Notes under the pieces: model-generated
Databases searched by the model: none
What the model was told of the DNA's origin: nothing
Seen by the model: only the letters and a program-made list of their open reading frames with translations
Made by a program: the position numbers and the translations under genes
Part shown: positions 18,035 through 27,683 of the stretch, one piece after another
Layout: the number at the start of each line of letters is the position of its first letter
How positions within the stretch are numbered: position 1 is the first letter of the stretch
NCBI RefSeq assembly: GCF_900114705.1
Contig: NZ_FOTW01000005.1
Span: forward strand, 124,001 to 188,000
Direction: 5' to 3'
From: Rugamonas rubra
GTDB taxonomy: Bacteria; Pseudomonadota; Gammaproteobacteria; Burkholderiales; Burkholderiaceae_D
Length of the DNA: 64,000 nt

Positions 18035-18062
18035 CAAAAAAGCCCCTGAAAATCAGGGGCTT
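18035..18062 (-). terminator. Strong Rho-independent terminator, probably the original guaA terminator
   Basis: Read leftward: a perfect ten-base-pair stem (AAGCCCCTGA / TCAGGGGCTT) with a three-base loop followed by TTTTTTGTATTTT. No intact gene ends just upstream of it. The nearest coding trace is the IEWE-stop fragment at 18109, about 50 bases before the stem, a natural distance for a gene's own terminator. Confidence 0.85.
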
Positions 18063-18108
18063 GGTCGTTCGAACCGCCGGGTCCGGCGTTATGCCGCCGG
18101 ACCGGAAA

Positions 18109-18132
18109 TCATTCCCACTCGATCATCAACGA
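18109..18132 (-). repeat. Second copy of the guaA 3' end (putative att site)
   Basis: Minus strand reads TCG-TTG-ATG then ATCGAGTGGGAATGA, that is I-E-W-E-stop. The intact guaA ends ATCGAGTGGGAGTGA at 27757-27771. The two 15-base segments share 14 bases and have the same orientation, reading frame and stop codon. The homology does not extend further into guaA. This is the pattern left when an element integrates at a gene's 3' end and regenerates it. See the finding on a guaA island. Confidence 0.65.
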
Positions 18133-18212
18133 GCAAAAAAATCACCAATAAATCAAAAACTTAGCAAGGCTGCCGGAGTACGATGCCATGCAAAACACCA
18201 TGCGCACGCGGC

Positions 18213-18554
18213 TCAGGCCAAAGCCGCCTGACGCAACACGTCTTCGGCCCATTGATTTAGGCTCTTTCCGTGGGCGGCGGCAGCGATTGTCGCCGCCTCA
18301 TGTATGGAAGGATCGACCCGCAGAGAGAACTTGCCGGAAAATTGTTTGCGCGGTTCGACGCCGTCTTCGGCGCACGCGTCGAGAAAAATCTTCAGTGAAA
18401 TCCCGCCTTCCCTTTGCAATCCTTTGACATCCTTGGCGTAGAAATCCGCCCCGCCATTCAGCCCAAGAAATTCCCCCCGGAACATCTGAATGTCGGAATC
18501 GAATGTAATCAAGGCATGGTAGCCGCCAATGGTCATCGTGTTTCGCATATTCAT
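18213..18554 (-). CDS. hicB: HicB family antitoxin
   Basis: A 113-residue antitoxin. The N-terminal HicB partial-RNase-H-like fold contains FDSDIQMFRGEFLGLNGGAD, and the C-terminal DNA-binding segment contains GKFSLRVDPSIHEAATIAA and LNQWAEDVL. It overlaps the upstream toxin by four bases (ATGA), the usual toxin-first hicAB layout. It neutralises HicA and probably represses the operon. Placed at the left edge of the proposed guaA island. Confidence 0.9.
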   Translation of the reverse strand: MNMRNTMTIGGYHALITFDSDIQMFRGEFLGLNGGADFYAKDVKGLQREGGISLKIFLDACAEDGVEPRKQFSGKFSLRVDPSIHEAATIAAAAHGKSLNQWAEDVLRQAALA

Positions 18555-18805
18555 GGCTTAACTCCTTGATCCTCGAACCATTTTCGGATGGACGCCAACG
18601 CTCCCTTATCCGTCACCGGTTCCGGGTGTGGCCGGTGAAACACGCGCCGCTCGCCAAACAAGCGCACCAGAACGCGCGAACCCTCGCGCTCTTCGACACG
18701 CGCACCCAGTTCGACGAACAAAGCTTCGATATCGGCCCAGCGGACGTTCGCAGATGTTGGCCGCGCGAAAATTAACTCCAACGTACGTTGGTGCTTGCGT
18801 CTCAT
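18551..18805 (-). CDS. hicA: HicA family mRNA interferase toxin
   Basis: An 84-residue HicA-type toxin with the double-stranded-RNA-binding-like fold. It starts MRRKHQRTLELIF and carries RVFHRPHPEPVTDKGALASI, the segment holding the catalytic histidine and conserved HPHP-type motif. HicA cleaves mRNA and blocks growth when HicB is lost. The ATG at 18805 gives the family length; the frame continues upstream without protein-like character. Followed by hicB with a four-base overlap. Confidence 0.88.
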   Translation of the reverse strand: MRRKHQRTLELIFARPTSANVRWADIEALFVELGARVEEREGSRVLVRLFGERRVFHRPHPEPVTDKGALASIRKWFEDQGVKP

Positions 18806-19194
18806 CGCACAATGGTAGCAGAAAATGGTATCAATCCATGCTCCGATAAGGGCTAAAGCTGGTTTCACGCCTCCATTCGAGCAAAACGAAGCTTTCGGCG
18901 CGCAGCAGTGGTGCGCAGGTTTCCTGTACGCTGGAAGGTTCGACCAAGCGGCCTGAAGCGAGCTGATGGTCCTGGGACCCAGCCGGTTCACCCCTTTCCT
19001 GCGGCTAGGGACTGCTGATGGCGTCGATATCACTACCGGCGCGGGCGACGCGCAGACCTGGGGATGGGCGAGAGCACACGCTATGACGACACGTTTTTCT
19101 TACAACGAGAGCACAGACGCCGTTCTGACGTTCCAACCACGCCGTGCGCGGCGGCATGCTGGCGCGGTGCGCACGACGTCGTAGCAATACCTTG
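18806..19194. other. Intergenic region upstream of hicA, no gene seen
   Basis: 389 bases with no frame resembling a protein. The hicA promoter should lie at the left end, but no clear -35/-10 pair or inverted repeat was identified. The rest may be decayed sequence between two imported genes. Confidence 0.4.
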
Positions 19195-19449
19195 TTAGCG
19201 GCGCCCCTCGCGGACGCGCCAGTATTGAAACTCGTCCTTGTGGATTTCCAGATCCAGTTCCAGGGCTTTCCGTTCCAGGTTTTCCTGAACATCGGTCACT
19301 GCTGCATTGTAGACAAGGGGGCCGATCTCATCAATGCTGAAACCCAGCAAGGCGCCAGCGGTCACGTTACCGATTTTCTCCGCCAGATTCTCGTCAAAGT
19401 AACCCTGGAGCGACGCAATTGGCTTTTTTTGCGTCTTTCGAGATTTCAA
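19195..19449 (-). CDS. DUF2164 family protein, 5' end frameshifted in a run of seven A
   Basis: The translation IASLQGYFDENLAEKIGNVT through DEFQYWRVREGRR matches the DUF2164 family, small proteins of about 80-90 residues. The family's usual start (MTIEIS) is present upstream at the ATG 19456 after a good AAGGA site, but that frame leads through GCA-AAA-AAA-GCC into nonsense. One A fewer in the seven-A run (plus-strand T run 19424-19430) would join the two parts perfectly. As written, translation would need a TTG at 19449. Either a recent frameshift, polymerase slippage, or a sequencing error in a homopolymer. Confidence 0.7.
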   Translation of the reverse strand: MKSRKTQKKPIASLQGYFDENLAEKIGNVTAGALLGFSIDEIGPLVYNAAVTDVQENLERKALELDLEIHKDEFQYWRVREGRR

Positions 19450-19532
19450 TTGTCATCGAAGATATCCTTAGTCCCAAGAAATGAATTGAGCTGCGATCCG
19501 GCACCGGCCATTTCGGTCCCATCCGGGCGGGA

Positions 19533-20222
19533 TCACGCCACAAACAATCCCATACTGGCCGCGAGCATGGCCGCTTGCTCGGCTGAAATCACCGCGCGCT
19601 TGAAACTGGACACCTGCTCCATCGTGAGGGCGCCGAGAACGACCTGGCGCAAATCGCTGCCCTCGAAGCGGGCCAGCCTTAGGTTGGCGTCGCGTAGACT
19701 ACCGCCGTCGAAGACCGCGTCGCGGAAATCGCAGCCGCCCAGGTCGGCTCCCGAAAAGTCCAAGCCGATCAGGCGCTGCTTTCTGAACGACATGCCCCGC
19801 AGGTCCGCCCCCACCAGCAAGCTGTCCTGGAACGCCAGGCCAAGGCCCCGTATGTCGCCGAATGTGGCCCCCGTCAACTTGGTCCCGTCAAAAACGACCG
19901 CAGCAAGCCGGGCGCCCGTCCAGTTCGAGTTGTTTAAGTCCGAGTCGTTGAAACGGGCGTCAGTCAAGTCCGCCCAGCTGAAGTCGCAGCCGCCAGCCCG
20001 GCAGGCAATCCATTCGCTGTCGCCCAACTGGGCGCGACTCAGGCAGCTTGTCGCCAGCGAGCAGCGCACGAAGACGCATCCGCGCAGGTCCAGGCGGGAC
20101 AGGTCCTCGCCATCGAAGACGCAGCGCTCGAACCTGAGGGGGTGCGACCTGCCGTCGAGCAGCTTGTCGATCGCCGCGCGCGCGAGGGTGAGTTCGGCAA
20201 CTAGGGTGTAATTCAATGTCAT
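19533..20222 (-). CDS. Pentapeptide repeat protein (Qnr/McbG/MfpA-like)
   Basis: A 229-residue protein built mostly of A(D/N)LXX-type pentapeptides (for example FSWADLTDARFNDSDLNNSN, LVGADLRGMSF), forming a right-handed quadrilateral helix. The C-terminus AVISAEQAAMLAASMGL resembles the dimerisation tail of DNA-mimicking gyrase-protecting proteins. Length is close to the Qnr family (about 215-230). The ATG at 20222 follows GGGACCGAT. Quinolone or DNA-gyrase protection is a family-based possibility, not demonstrated. Lies in the lower-GC region. Confidence 0.85.
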   Translation of the reverse strand: MTLNYTLVAELTLARAAIDKLLDGRSHPLRFERCVFDGEDLSRLDLRGCVFVRCSLATSCLSRAQLGDSEWIACRAGGCDFSWADLTDARFNDSDLNNSNWTGARLAAVVFDGTKLTGATFGDIRGLGLAFQDSLLVGADLRGMSFRKQRLIGLDFSGADLGGCDFRDAVFDGGSLRDANLRLARFEGSDLRQVVLGALTMEQVSSFKRAVISAEQAAMLAASMGLFVA

Positions 20223-20739
20223 ATCGGTCCCATGATGTGTGGGCACGCACTTCTTGCGCCGCACGGGGCCGCCGAAAACAACAACGCGAACCCGTACAGC
20301 CGCAAGCGAGCGCATGCGAGCTGTCTGGATCCGCGTGGGTTGAGAGTGCCTCCTGGCTTGGAGGCGGCTGGGCTAACCATCCAGCCTGCCCTCGTTCTGA
20401 CTGCAGCGATTCTAAGTGGACTAAGCGGCCGATGTCAACCGCCGGCCGCGATCCCATTTCTGCTTGTCACCGCGTCGCTGACCCGAGGCAAGGTCGCCGG
20501 GTCGCGCAGCCAAGGTTGCCTGGCACGCCCGGCAGCGGCCTGGCTGAAGACGGTCTGCGCCATAGCCCGCTTTCTTGCCGGCCAGTTCCCGCCGGAGTGG
20601 ACTGGACGCACACCGTTGTTGAACATGATGCACTCCGTTAGGACTGGATTGGCGTGCGCAAATGCTATTCGCAATCCTTCTTTCTCCGGAGAATGAACAG
20701 CAATCGTCGGCTACGACTTGTCATCCCCTCGCCCCGGGG
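20223..20739. other. Intergenic region, no gene supported
   Basis: 517 bases between the Tat-exported hydrolase gene and the pentapeptide gene. Open frames up to about 79 codons occur on the minus strand but show no recognisable family or good ribosome-binding site. May hold the pentapeptide-gene promoter and decayed DNA. Confidence 0.4.
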
Positions 20740-21840
20740 TTACAAGGTTCTTGCGTAGAACGGAACCAAATTACCAAGCGCGGCCTGCACGTATTGGGGA
20801 ACCCAGTAGGTCTCAATGTGCGTCGCACCTTCGATCTTGACCATCACCTTATTTTTCGTTCCGGTTGCCTTGGCAAACGCCTCCTCGGTCATATACAGGC
20901 TATCGGCCTTGCTGCCCGCGATCATCAGCAGCGGCTGCCCAATCAATTCGATCTGATCGGTGGCATCCCAGCGCATCAAATCCAGCAAGCTGCTCATGGT
21001 GTATTTAAAGGTTGAACCAGGGTGCGCGTGCGTTCGCCAGTAGTATTCGTAGCCCTGTCGATACATTTCAAAAGGCAACGCCGCAATCTGCGCATCCGTC
21101 ATGTCCGCGTCGCCGGCATAGAGAATCCCGCCGCCGGCTTGCTCTTGCGCCCTTGCGTTTGACGCCTGCTGCAAACGCTGCTGGACCGTGGCGAGCTGTG
21201 AATCGGCAAATCCATTGCGACGAACCCGTCCGGAGTTGAACATGCTGAGCGTCGCAACGGATTTGAAACGCTTGTCGGTCTTCGCTGCTGACAATGCATA
21301 GCCGCCTCCCCCACAAATGCCAAATAGGCCCAGGCGCGCCGCATCGGCGCCGGGGAAATGGGTGATGTAGTCCGCCATACCATGTATATCCTCAATCCGG
21401 TGAACAGGCATGTCTACGCTACGAGACTGGCCGCCACTGCCGCCCTGATAAGCAGCATCTGCCGTAATCGTGATGTAGCCTTGCTCAGCCAAATGCTGGG
21501 CGTACAGACCTGCGACCTGTTCTTTGACGCCACCATTCGGATGCGCCACAACGATTGCGGCATACCGCTTTTTCGGATCATAGTTTGCCGGCGTGTAGAC
21601 GTTGGCGACAATATTCAGCCCATTGAGATCGTAGTGCACCGGGTGGATATTGACTTTGCCAGGCTCATTCTTTGTGATCGCACCGCCATACACGAGTGTG
21701 TAGGGATTCTCCTTGTGGTTGGCTGCGACGGCGGGGGGAGATGTGGACACGGAACAGACTCCTATGCTTGCCAAAGAAAGGGAAACGGCGGATGTACCGA
21801 GAAACGTCCGCCTATTGATGTCAATTTTTACGTCCTTCAT
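20740..21840 (-). CDS. Exported alpha/beta hydrolase (dienelactone-hydrolase/YcjY-like)
   Basis: A 366-residue hydrolase. The N-terminus has a Tat-type signal (RRTFLGTSAVSLSLASIG), so a folded, periplasmic enzyme is expected. The nucleophile elbow reads GLFGICGGGGYAL, with cysteine where most hydrolases have serine, as in dienelactone-hydrolase relatives; the late histidine is in GATHIETYW. It begins 64 bases after the lipoprotein hydrolase gene and is the last gene of the tight leftward cluster starting at 26516. Substrate unknown. Confidence 0.85.
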   Translation of the reverse strand: MKDVKIDINRRTFLGTSAVSLSLASIGVCSVSTSPPAVAANHKENPYTLVYGGAITKNEPGKVNIHPVHYDLNGLNIVANVYTPANYDPKKRYAAIVVAHPNGGVKEQVAGLYAQHLAEQGYITITADAAYQGGSGGQSRSVDMPVHRIEDIHGMADYITHFPGADAARLGLFGICGGGGYALSAAKTDKRFKSVATLSMFNSGRVRRNGFADSQLATVQQRLQQASNARAQEQAGGGILYAGDADMTDAQIAALPFEMYRQGYEYYWRTHAHPGSTFKYTMSSLLDLMRWDATDQIELIGQPLLMIAGSKADSLYMTEEAFAKATGTKNKVMVKIEGATHIETYWVPQYVQAALGNLVPFYARTL

Positions 21841-21904
21841 TCAGAGCTCCATTTGAGAATTCGTATCGCAACGCCCGCGCAACGGTTTGCGCCTCCGCAC
21901 TTGG

Positions 21905-22993
21905 TCAATCCAGCCTTTTCTCTGCAAGGAAGCGCGAGACCTGATCGGCTATTTCAACGTTGTTCAGGTCTGACATTGGAAAATGTGTATTGCCGTGAAT
22001 TCCAATATCAGGAAGGTGTACCAGGCGGGCATGACCGCCATGTCTGTTGATGGCGTCAACCCAGAGCCGAGCCATGGCTAGCCGTACACGCCAGTTGTCC
22101 TGACCCCGCTCTGTGGTTGGCTGGTCCGGAAAGTTGTCTCCATAGTAGATGATGATCGGTATGCGAGTGAGCTTCTGAAAATCAGTCGACGACACCGCCT
22201 CAGGCGACAACGTCCCGGCAGCGCTCGGCACTACCGGCGGCAATTCGCCCGGCGGGAAGATGAAGCCGCTGCCCGGCTCGAAGGCGACAATCGCTTTGAC
22301 GTTGGCGTTCTTGATCGCCGTCAGCCAACCTGGGCCGCCGCCCTGCGAATGGGTGAACAAGGTCGCGGGACCGACCTTCGTCAACAGTGCCGACATGGCA
22401 TCCGAGATCACGCCGGCGTCATAGGGGCCCGTGTTGGGCGTAACCGACCGGAAGAACTGGTCGAGCGTCTCTGGCTTCCGGTCAAACTGCACGTTATCGA
22501 AGTAGTTTGGCCACTTGCCGATGCGGAACTGGTCGAAGAAAAGCTGGTCGTTGGGCGTCGAATCAAGCGAAACTGCGACGGTGCTGTTGCCAGCCCGTCC
22601 ACGGCGCGGCTGGTCCACAAGGTAGACAGGAAAACCCCGCCGCAAGAACAAGGTCTGGAAGCCTTCTCGTCCATCCGAAGTGCTCTCCCAGCTACGCGCC
22701 GACTGGAATGCTCCGTGCAACATAACGATGGGCAAGGGCCTGGCGTTTTGCGGTATCTGATAAAAGGCGTAGAGATGATCTCCATGGAAGCTCTGCCCCG
22801 CCGCCGCCGGCTTGTTGTTGTCGTAATTGCCGCTATTCCTCAGTTCGGTGCCGCCTGCTGCGAAGCTGCCCTGGGCCTGGATTAGCAATGGCCCGGAAGT
22901 GTGGCGGGGACCGTCGAAAGTGGCCGCGCAGCCAGTCGCCAGAATCGTCACGGCAATGGCGGTGGATAACCATAAGGATGGTTTGATTTTCAT
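21905..22993 (-). CDS. Lipoprotein alpha/beta hydrolase
   Basis: A 362-residue predicted lipoprotein: signal followed by lipobox ILATGC (Cys at about residue 22). The alpha/beta-hydrolase fold shows LHGAFQSARSW (oxyanion loop), nucleophile Ser in FTHSQGGGPG and a late His in GIHGNTHFP. The ATG at 22993 is preferred to the TTG six bases upstream because GAAAGG lies at proper distance. It starts two bases after the stop of the cupin/CMD fusion, so is co-translated with it. Likely an esterase at the envelope; substrate unknown. Confidence 0.85.
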   Translation of the reverse strand: MKIKPSLWLSTAIAVTILATGCAATFDGPRHTSGPLLIQAQGSFAAGGTELRNSGNYDNNKPAAAGQSFHGDHLYAFYQIPQNARPLPIVMLHGAFQSARSWESTSDGREGFQTLFLRRGFPVYLVDQPRRGRAGNSTVAVSLDSTPNDQLFFDQFRIGKWPNYFDNVQFDRKPETLDQFFRSVTPNTGPYDAGVISDAMSALLTKVGPATLFTHSQGGGPGWLTAIKNANVKAIVAFEPGSGFIFPPGELPPVVPSAAGTLSPEAVSSTDFQKLTRIPIIIYYGDNFPDQPTTERGQDNWRVRLAMARLWVDAINRHGGHARLVHLPDIGIHGNTHFPMSDLNNVEIADQVSRFLAEKRLD

Positions 22994-22995
22994 GC

Positions 22996-24228
22996 TCAAC
23001 CTTTCGATGTTGCGGCGAGAACCTGCGTGAGCGCGTCGTTCACACGGCTTGCAGCCTCGTCAATGCCATAGTTGGAAAAACTTTGTGCCATTTGCCGCAG
23101 CTGCGCCGCACTCAAGCCCACGCGCATGCCGGCTCGCACGTGTGAGCGCAACTGTGCCTCGACCCCGGGCACGGCGGCGAGTGCTCCCAGCGTGGCCAGT
23201 TCGCGGCTTTGCCAGTCAAGGTTGTCGCGCCCGAAAATGTCGCCGAACAAATGGCTCTGGAGGTACTGGTTGATGACAGGTGCAAAGTCGAACACCGGCC
23301 CCTGTACCGGGCCACCGGAAATCTCTGTTTGATTCGCTTTCCCGATCGCGAGCAGCTCGCTTCCAACCGCGACGGCTCTACTCGGTTCGAGGCCCGGCGC
23401 GTCATGAATGCCGCGTTGTTTGCGTGCTTCGACAACTTTTAGGAGTTCCCCCAGTGCGTTCAGGCTTTTTGGAAAACCAGTGTAGGCATAGAGCTGCACC
23501 AGAATTTCCTTCGCCTCGCTCACGCTCATTCCGCTATCGAGCCCTTGGTTCAAGGCGGCATTCAGTCTGGCCATATCGCCGATGGCCATGAAGGACGCAA
23601 TCAGTGGAATGGCCAACTGCTTGGCCGACAGGGTATCGGACACGGACCTCGCATTTGCCCCGGCTCGCGGCCCCTTGACAGTCCGCTCAACGGCACCGGC
23701 CGGCATCGCGCCTGGAACCGCGAGAGCAAGACCTGTTCCGGTCAGGACGGCCTGATACTCCTGGTCGGTGACCTTGCTTCGCCATGTCACGGCATTGCCA
23801 TCTAACTTTTCCGCGACAGCGATGTGCGTCATTGAACCTGCGGGCCCAGCACCATGCCAGTGGCGCACGTTGGCGGGAATAGTGACAACATCGCCGGGGT
23901 GGATCAGTTGAGCGGGCTGTCCTTCCTGCTGAACCAGGCCGAGGCCGGCCGTGACAATCAAGGTCTGGCCAAGCGGATGAGTGTGCCACGCCGTCCGGGC
24001 CTGCGCCTCGAAGGTCACTGTGGCGCCCCCAGCACGCCCAGGTGGTGCCGCCTGGAACGGCGTGCTGATATGGACAGTGCCGGTAAAGGTTGCCGCCGAT
24101 CCGGTGGCCATTGGCAGGGCCGCGACTGCTTGTACCGCCACAGTGTGCGGAACGGCTTGTGGCTGTGAGGCCTGCGCACTTGTGATGGCCACCACGCCAC
24201 CCAGCGCCATGCAGATCAACGATTTCAT
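22996..24228 (-). CDS. Periplasmic cupin - carboxymuconolactone decarboxylase fusion
   Basis: A 410-residue protein. A signal peptide (about residues 1-20) is followed by a cupin domain with metal ligands H82, H84, Q88 and H123 (WHTHPLGQTLIV, PANVRHWHG), then two carboxymuconolactone-decarboxylase-like segments (about 205-285 and 320-400). The CMD parts lack the CxxC-H motif of AhpD, so a peroxidase-reductase role is unlikely. The start overlaps the MFS stop by four bases. Such fusions occur beside LysR, aldo/keto reductase and exporter genes; the reaction is unknown. Confidence 0.85.
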   Translation of the reverse strand: MKSLICMALGGVVAITSAQASQPQAVPHTVAVQAVAALPMATGSAATFTGTVHISTPFQAAPPGRAGGATVTFEAQARTAWHTHPLGQTLIVTAGLGLVQQEGQPAQLIHPGDVVTIPANVRHWHGAGPAGSMTHIAVAEKLDGNAVTWRSKVTDQEYQAVLTGTGLALAVPGAMPAGAVERTVKGPRAGANARSVSDTLSAKQLAIPLIASFMAIGDMARLNAALNQGLDSGMSVSEAKEILVQLYAYTGFPKSLNALGELLKVVEARKQRGIHDAPGLEPSRAVAVGSELLAIGKANQTEISGGPVQGPVFDFAPVINQYLQSHLFGDIFGRDNLDWQSRELATLGALAAVPGVEAQLRSHVRAGMRVGLSAAQLRQMAQSFSNYGIDEAASRVNDALTQVLAATSKG

Positions 24229-25655
24229 GATAGTGCCTCCAGGTGCTTGGGTTTCGCTTTGCGACGCGGTAGGACGATAAGAGCCCACGACACTATCAGC
24301 GCCAGGGCAAGCAACAGGCCGGCGGCGTCCATGACCGCTGAAATCCGAAGAGCCAGCGCCTGGCTATCGTGAGCGCCGGCAGGTGCTGCACTGGCAAAGA
24401 CGAGTACCAACAAACCTAGTCCCAATGCCCCGCCAAGCTGATGGGCAACGTTAACCAGGCCAGCTGCGGCGCCGGCATCGTCGCGAGCAACACCGGCCAC
24501 TCCGGCGGCTGTCAACGGACCTAGCAGCAAACCTTGGCCCAGGCCGACAAGTAGCATCGGTGGCGCGACACTCGTCCAGTAGCTCGCTCCGGCATCGGCC
24601 TGTCCCAACCAGAGCAGGCCGCCAACGTCCAATGACAAGCCTGAGAGGATGAGTGAACCGTTGCCGAAACGTCGCGCCAATCCGGGTACCGCCAGTGCCG
24701 AGGCGAAGTTGGGTAGTGTTACCGGCAGGAAGGCGAGGCCCGCCTGTAATGGCCGCATATGCAGTACGCCTTGCAGGAACTGCGTGGAGAAGAACCAGAA
24801 GCCCACGGCGCCGCCGAGAAAAAGCATACGCGCCAGATAGGCACCCGCACGTTCGCGGCTGGCCAGCAAGCGCAACGGCAGGATGGGCTGACGAATGCGG
24901 CGCTCGACCAAGACGAATACCGCTATCCAGACGACGCCACTGAGAAGTGCCGCCAGCGCGAAGGTGTCATGCCAGCCGGCCTCTGCGGCTCCCACGAGTC
25001 CAAAGACCAGTGCTGTCATTCCGATGGTTGAGCAAATAGCTCCGCCCGCGTCGAAGCGGCCGGGACGCATTGGCGTCTCGACGATGTGCCGTCTGGCAGC
25101 GACAATCAGCAGCACGCCAATGGGGAGGTTGATGAAGAACCCCGCACGCCACGTGAGCAGATCGGCGAACAGACCGCCCAATACCAGGCCCAGCGTAGCC
25201 CCCACGCCTGCCGCTGCGGCATACATCGACAATGCACGATTGCGCTCAGGTCCTTCAGCAAAGTGGGTAGACAACAAAGCCAGCGTGGATGGGGCCAGCA
25301 CAGCCGCTCCAGCCCCCTGGATGGCACGGGCGGTGAGCAGCCAGGCAGCCGACTGCGCTACGCCAATCGCCATCGAGGCCAATGTGAACAAGGAGAGGCC
25401 CACGATGAACATGCGACGCCGGCCCAGGATATCGCCAGCACGCGCGCCCAGCAACAGCAACCCGCCAAACGTCAGCGTATAGGCGTTGCTTACCCACGAG
25501 AGCTGTGCGGCACTAAAACCAAGACTGGCCTGAATGCGCGGCAGGCCAGTGATGACAATGGAAATGTCGACCACAACCATCAGGTAGCTGGCTACGATGA
25601 TAGCCAACACTGTGTTGGGGTTTTGCGCCGGCGGAAGGGACATGGCGTCGCTCAT
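24225..25655 (-). CDS. DHA2-type MFS drug exporter
   Basis: A 476-residue major-facilitator protein with about 14 helices. Motif A-like GARAGDILGRRRMF follows helix 2, and RAIQGAGAAVLAPSTLALLS carries motif B/C features of proton-driven drug exporters. It begins nine bases after the aldo/keto reductase stop and its stop overlaps the next start (ATGA), so it is in the same operon. Exports toxic organic compounds across the inner membrane, presumably the compounds or products handled by neighbours; substrate is inferred only as a class. Confidence 0.9.
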   Translation of the reverse strand: MSDAMSLPPAQNPNTVLAIIVASYLMVVVDISIVITGLPRIQASLGFSAAQLSWVSNAYTLTFGGLLLLGARAGDILGRRRMFIVGLSLFTLASMAIGVAQSAAWLLTARAIQGAGAAVLAPSTLALLSTHFAEGPERNRALSMYAAAAGVGATLGLVLGGLFADLLTWRAGFFINLPIGVLLIVAARRHIVETPMRPGRFDAGGAICSTIGMTALVFGLVGAAEAGWHDTFALAALLSGVVWIAVFVLVERRIRQPILPLRLLASRERAGAYLARMLFLGGAVGFWFFSTQFLQGVLHMRPLQAGLAFLPVTLPNFASALAVPGLARRFGNGSLILSGLSLDVGGLLWLGQADAGASYWTSVAPPMLLVGLGQGLLLGPLTAAGVAGVARDDAGAAAGLVNVAHQLGGALGLGLLVLVFASAAPAGAHDSQALALRISAVMDAAGLLLALALIVSWALIVLPRRKAKPKHLEALS

Positions 25656-25664
25656 GGCCGGCGC

Positions 25665-26546
<882 letters not shown>

Positions 26547-26590
26547 TCACTTTAGACAAAGGACTGACATCTGAATAGTGATAAACCGGT

Positions 26591-26623
26591 TGATTTATAC
26601 GCATCAAATTGATGATAATCATC
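26591..26623. promoter_or_regulatory. Inverted repeats in the LysR/AKR divergent promoter
   Basis: Two overlapping-region palindromes lie in the 123-base divergent gap: TGATTTATACGCATCA (26591-26606) and GATGATAATCATC (26611-26623). AT-rich dyads at this place are typical LysR-type regulator binding sites controlling the divergent gene. The second is just ahead of the AAGGAGG ribosome-binding site of the LysR gene, so autoregulation is plausible. Confidence 0.55.
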
Positions 26624-26639
26624 GAAGGAGGATGTCCCT

Positions 26640-27608
26640 ATGGCAATCAATGAACTTCGGTCCATCACGACCTTCATCAAGGCAGCGGAACTGGGCAGCC
26701 TGCGCAAGGCGGCGCAGGACCTGGGAATCAGCCCACAAGCGGCGAGCAAAGCATTAGCCCAGCTGGAGTCTCACCTGGACGCCCGGCTGTTCCACCGCAC
26801 GACGCGTGTGATGTCATTAACTGATGCAGGTCAGCGACTGCTCGAAGACGTGCAGCCGGCCGTCCTCGGCATGCAGCGCGCATTGTTGAACGCCCGTGCG
26901 GCAAAGGATGAGTTCGCCGGCCCCTTGCGAATTGCAGGGCCCCGAACCACATTCCAGCCGATCCTCTGGCGGCTGGTCGAGGAGTTCTGTGAGATCCATC
27001 CCGGCATTCAGCCCGACGTGCTACTGGAAGATCGGGTTGGCAACTGGGTGGAAGATCGCGTCGACGTTGGGTTCCGCTTGGGGGCATCGCCTCACGAAGG
27101 GGTCATCGCACGTCGACTGTTCCCGCTGCAGATGGTGATTTGTGGGTCGCCAGCCTACTTCGAACAGCATGGTGTGCCGGAAACATTGGGAGCGCTCGCA
27201 ACGCATCGCTGCAGCGCTTTCCGGCATCCGGCGACAGGAAAGGTAGTACCTTGGCATATAAAGCTTGGCGATCAGACAGTAGACCAACCGGTCGTCCCTG
27301 CAATCTGTAGCAACGACGAGTTGTTCGAACTTCACGCCGTGCTCGCGGGCAAGGCACTTGGGCAGCTTGCCGGAGTGACGGCAGCGCCATTTATCCGCGC
27401 AGGGCAACTGGTTCCGATCCTGGTCGATCACATGCCCGACATCGCCAGCTACTTCGTCTACTTTGGGAGCAAAACCTCGCAGCCGGCACGGGCACGCGCA
27501 TTTATTGATTTGGCGGTTCAACGCCTTGTCAACAACCCGGATTACGTGCTGAGCCTAGAAGAATTGCTGCCCATGTCTAGCCCAGGCAAAAGAAATGCGA
27601 AGGACTAG
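26640..27608 (+). CDS. LysR family transcriptional regulator
   Basis: A 322-residue regulator: N-terminal winged helix (FIKAAELGSLRKAAQDLGIS, then ALAQLESHLDARLFHRTTR) and a C-terminal substrate-binding domain. A strong AAGGAGG lies eight bases before the ATG. It is divergent from the AKR-MFS-cupin/CMD-hydrolase operon and is its most likely regulator. Belongs to the CrgA/DsdC-like type common beside detoxification genes; inducer unknown. Confidence 0.92.
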   Translation: MAINELRSITTFIKAAELGSLRKAAQDLGISPQAASKALAQLESHLDARLFHRTTRVMSLTDAGQRLLEDVQPAVLGMQRALLNARAAKDEFAGPLRIAGPRTTFQPILWRLVEEFCEIHPGIQPDVLLEDRVGNWVEDRVDVGFRLGASPHEGVIARRLFPLQMVICGSPAYFEQHGVPETLGALATHRCSAFRHPATGKVVPWHIKLGDQTVDQPVVPAICSNDELFELHAVLAGKALGQLAGVTAAPFIRAGQLVPILVDHMPDIASYFVYFGSKTSQPARARAFIDLAVQRLVNNPDYVLSLEELLPMSSPGKRNAKD

Positions 27609-27683
27609 ACACCACGCCCCCCGGCAGGCGATGACATGGCATCGTTTACGCCTTCATGGCCAGGCGCTCCAAGCACCATAAAA

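Noticed and set aside
19170..19200. Integron-like TTGTTAG sequence beside the DUF2164 gene
   Set aside because: Does not fit the GTTRRRY core and has no paired half-site; no integron integrase nearby.
20435..20674. 79-codon minus-strand frame in the gap after the hydrolase gene
   Set aside because: No ribosome-binding site or family resemblance, and other frames there are equally open.
22996..24228. AhpD-type peroxidase function for the CMD part
   Set aside because: The CxxC-H motif required for AhpD activity is absent.
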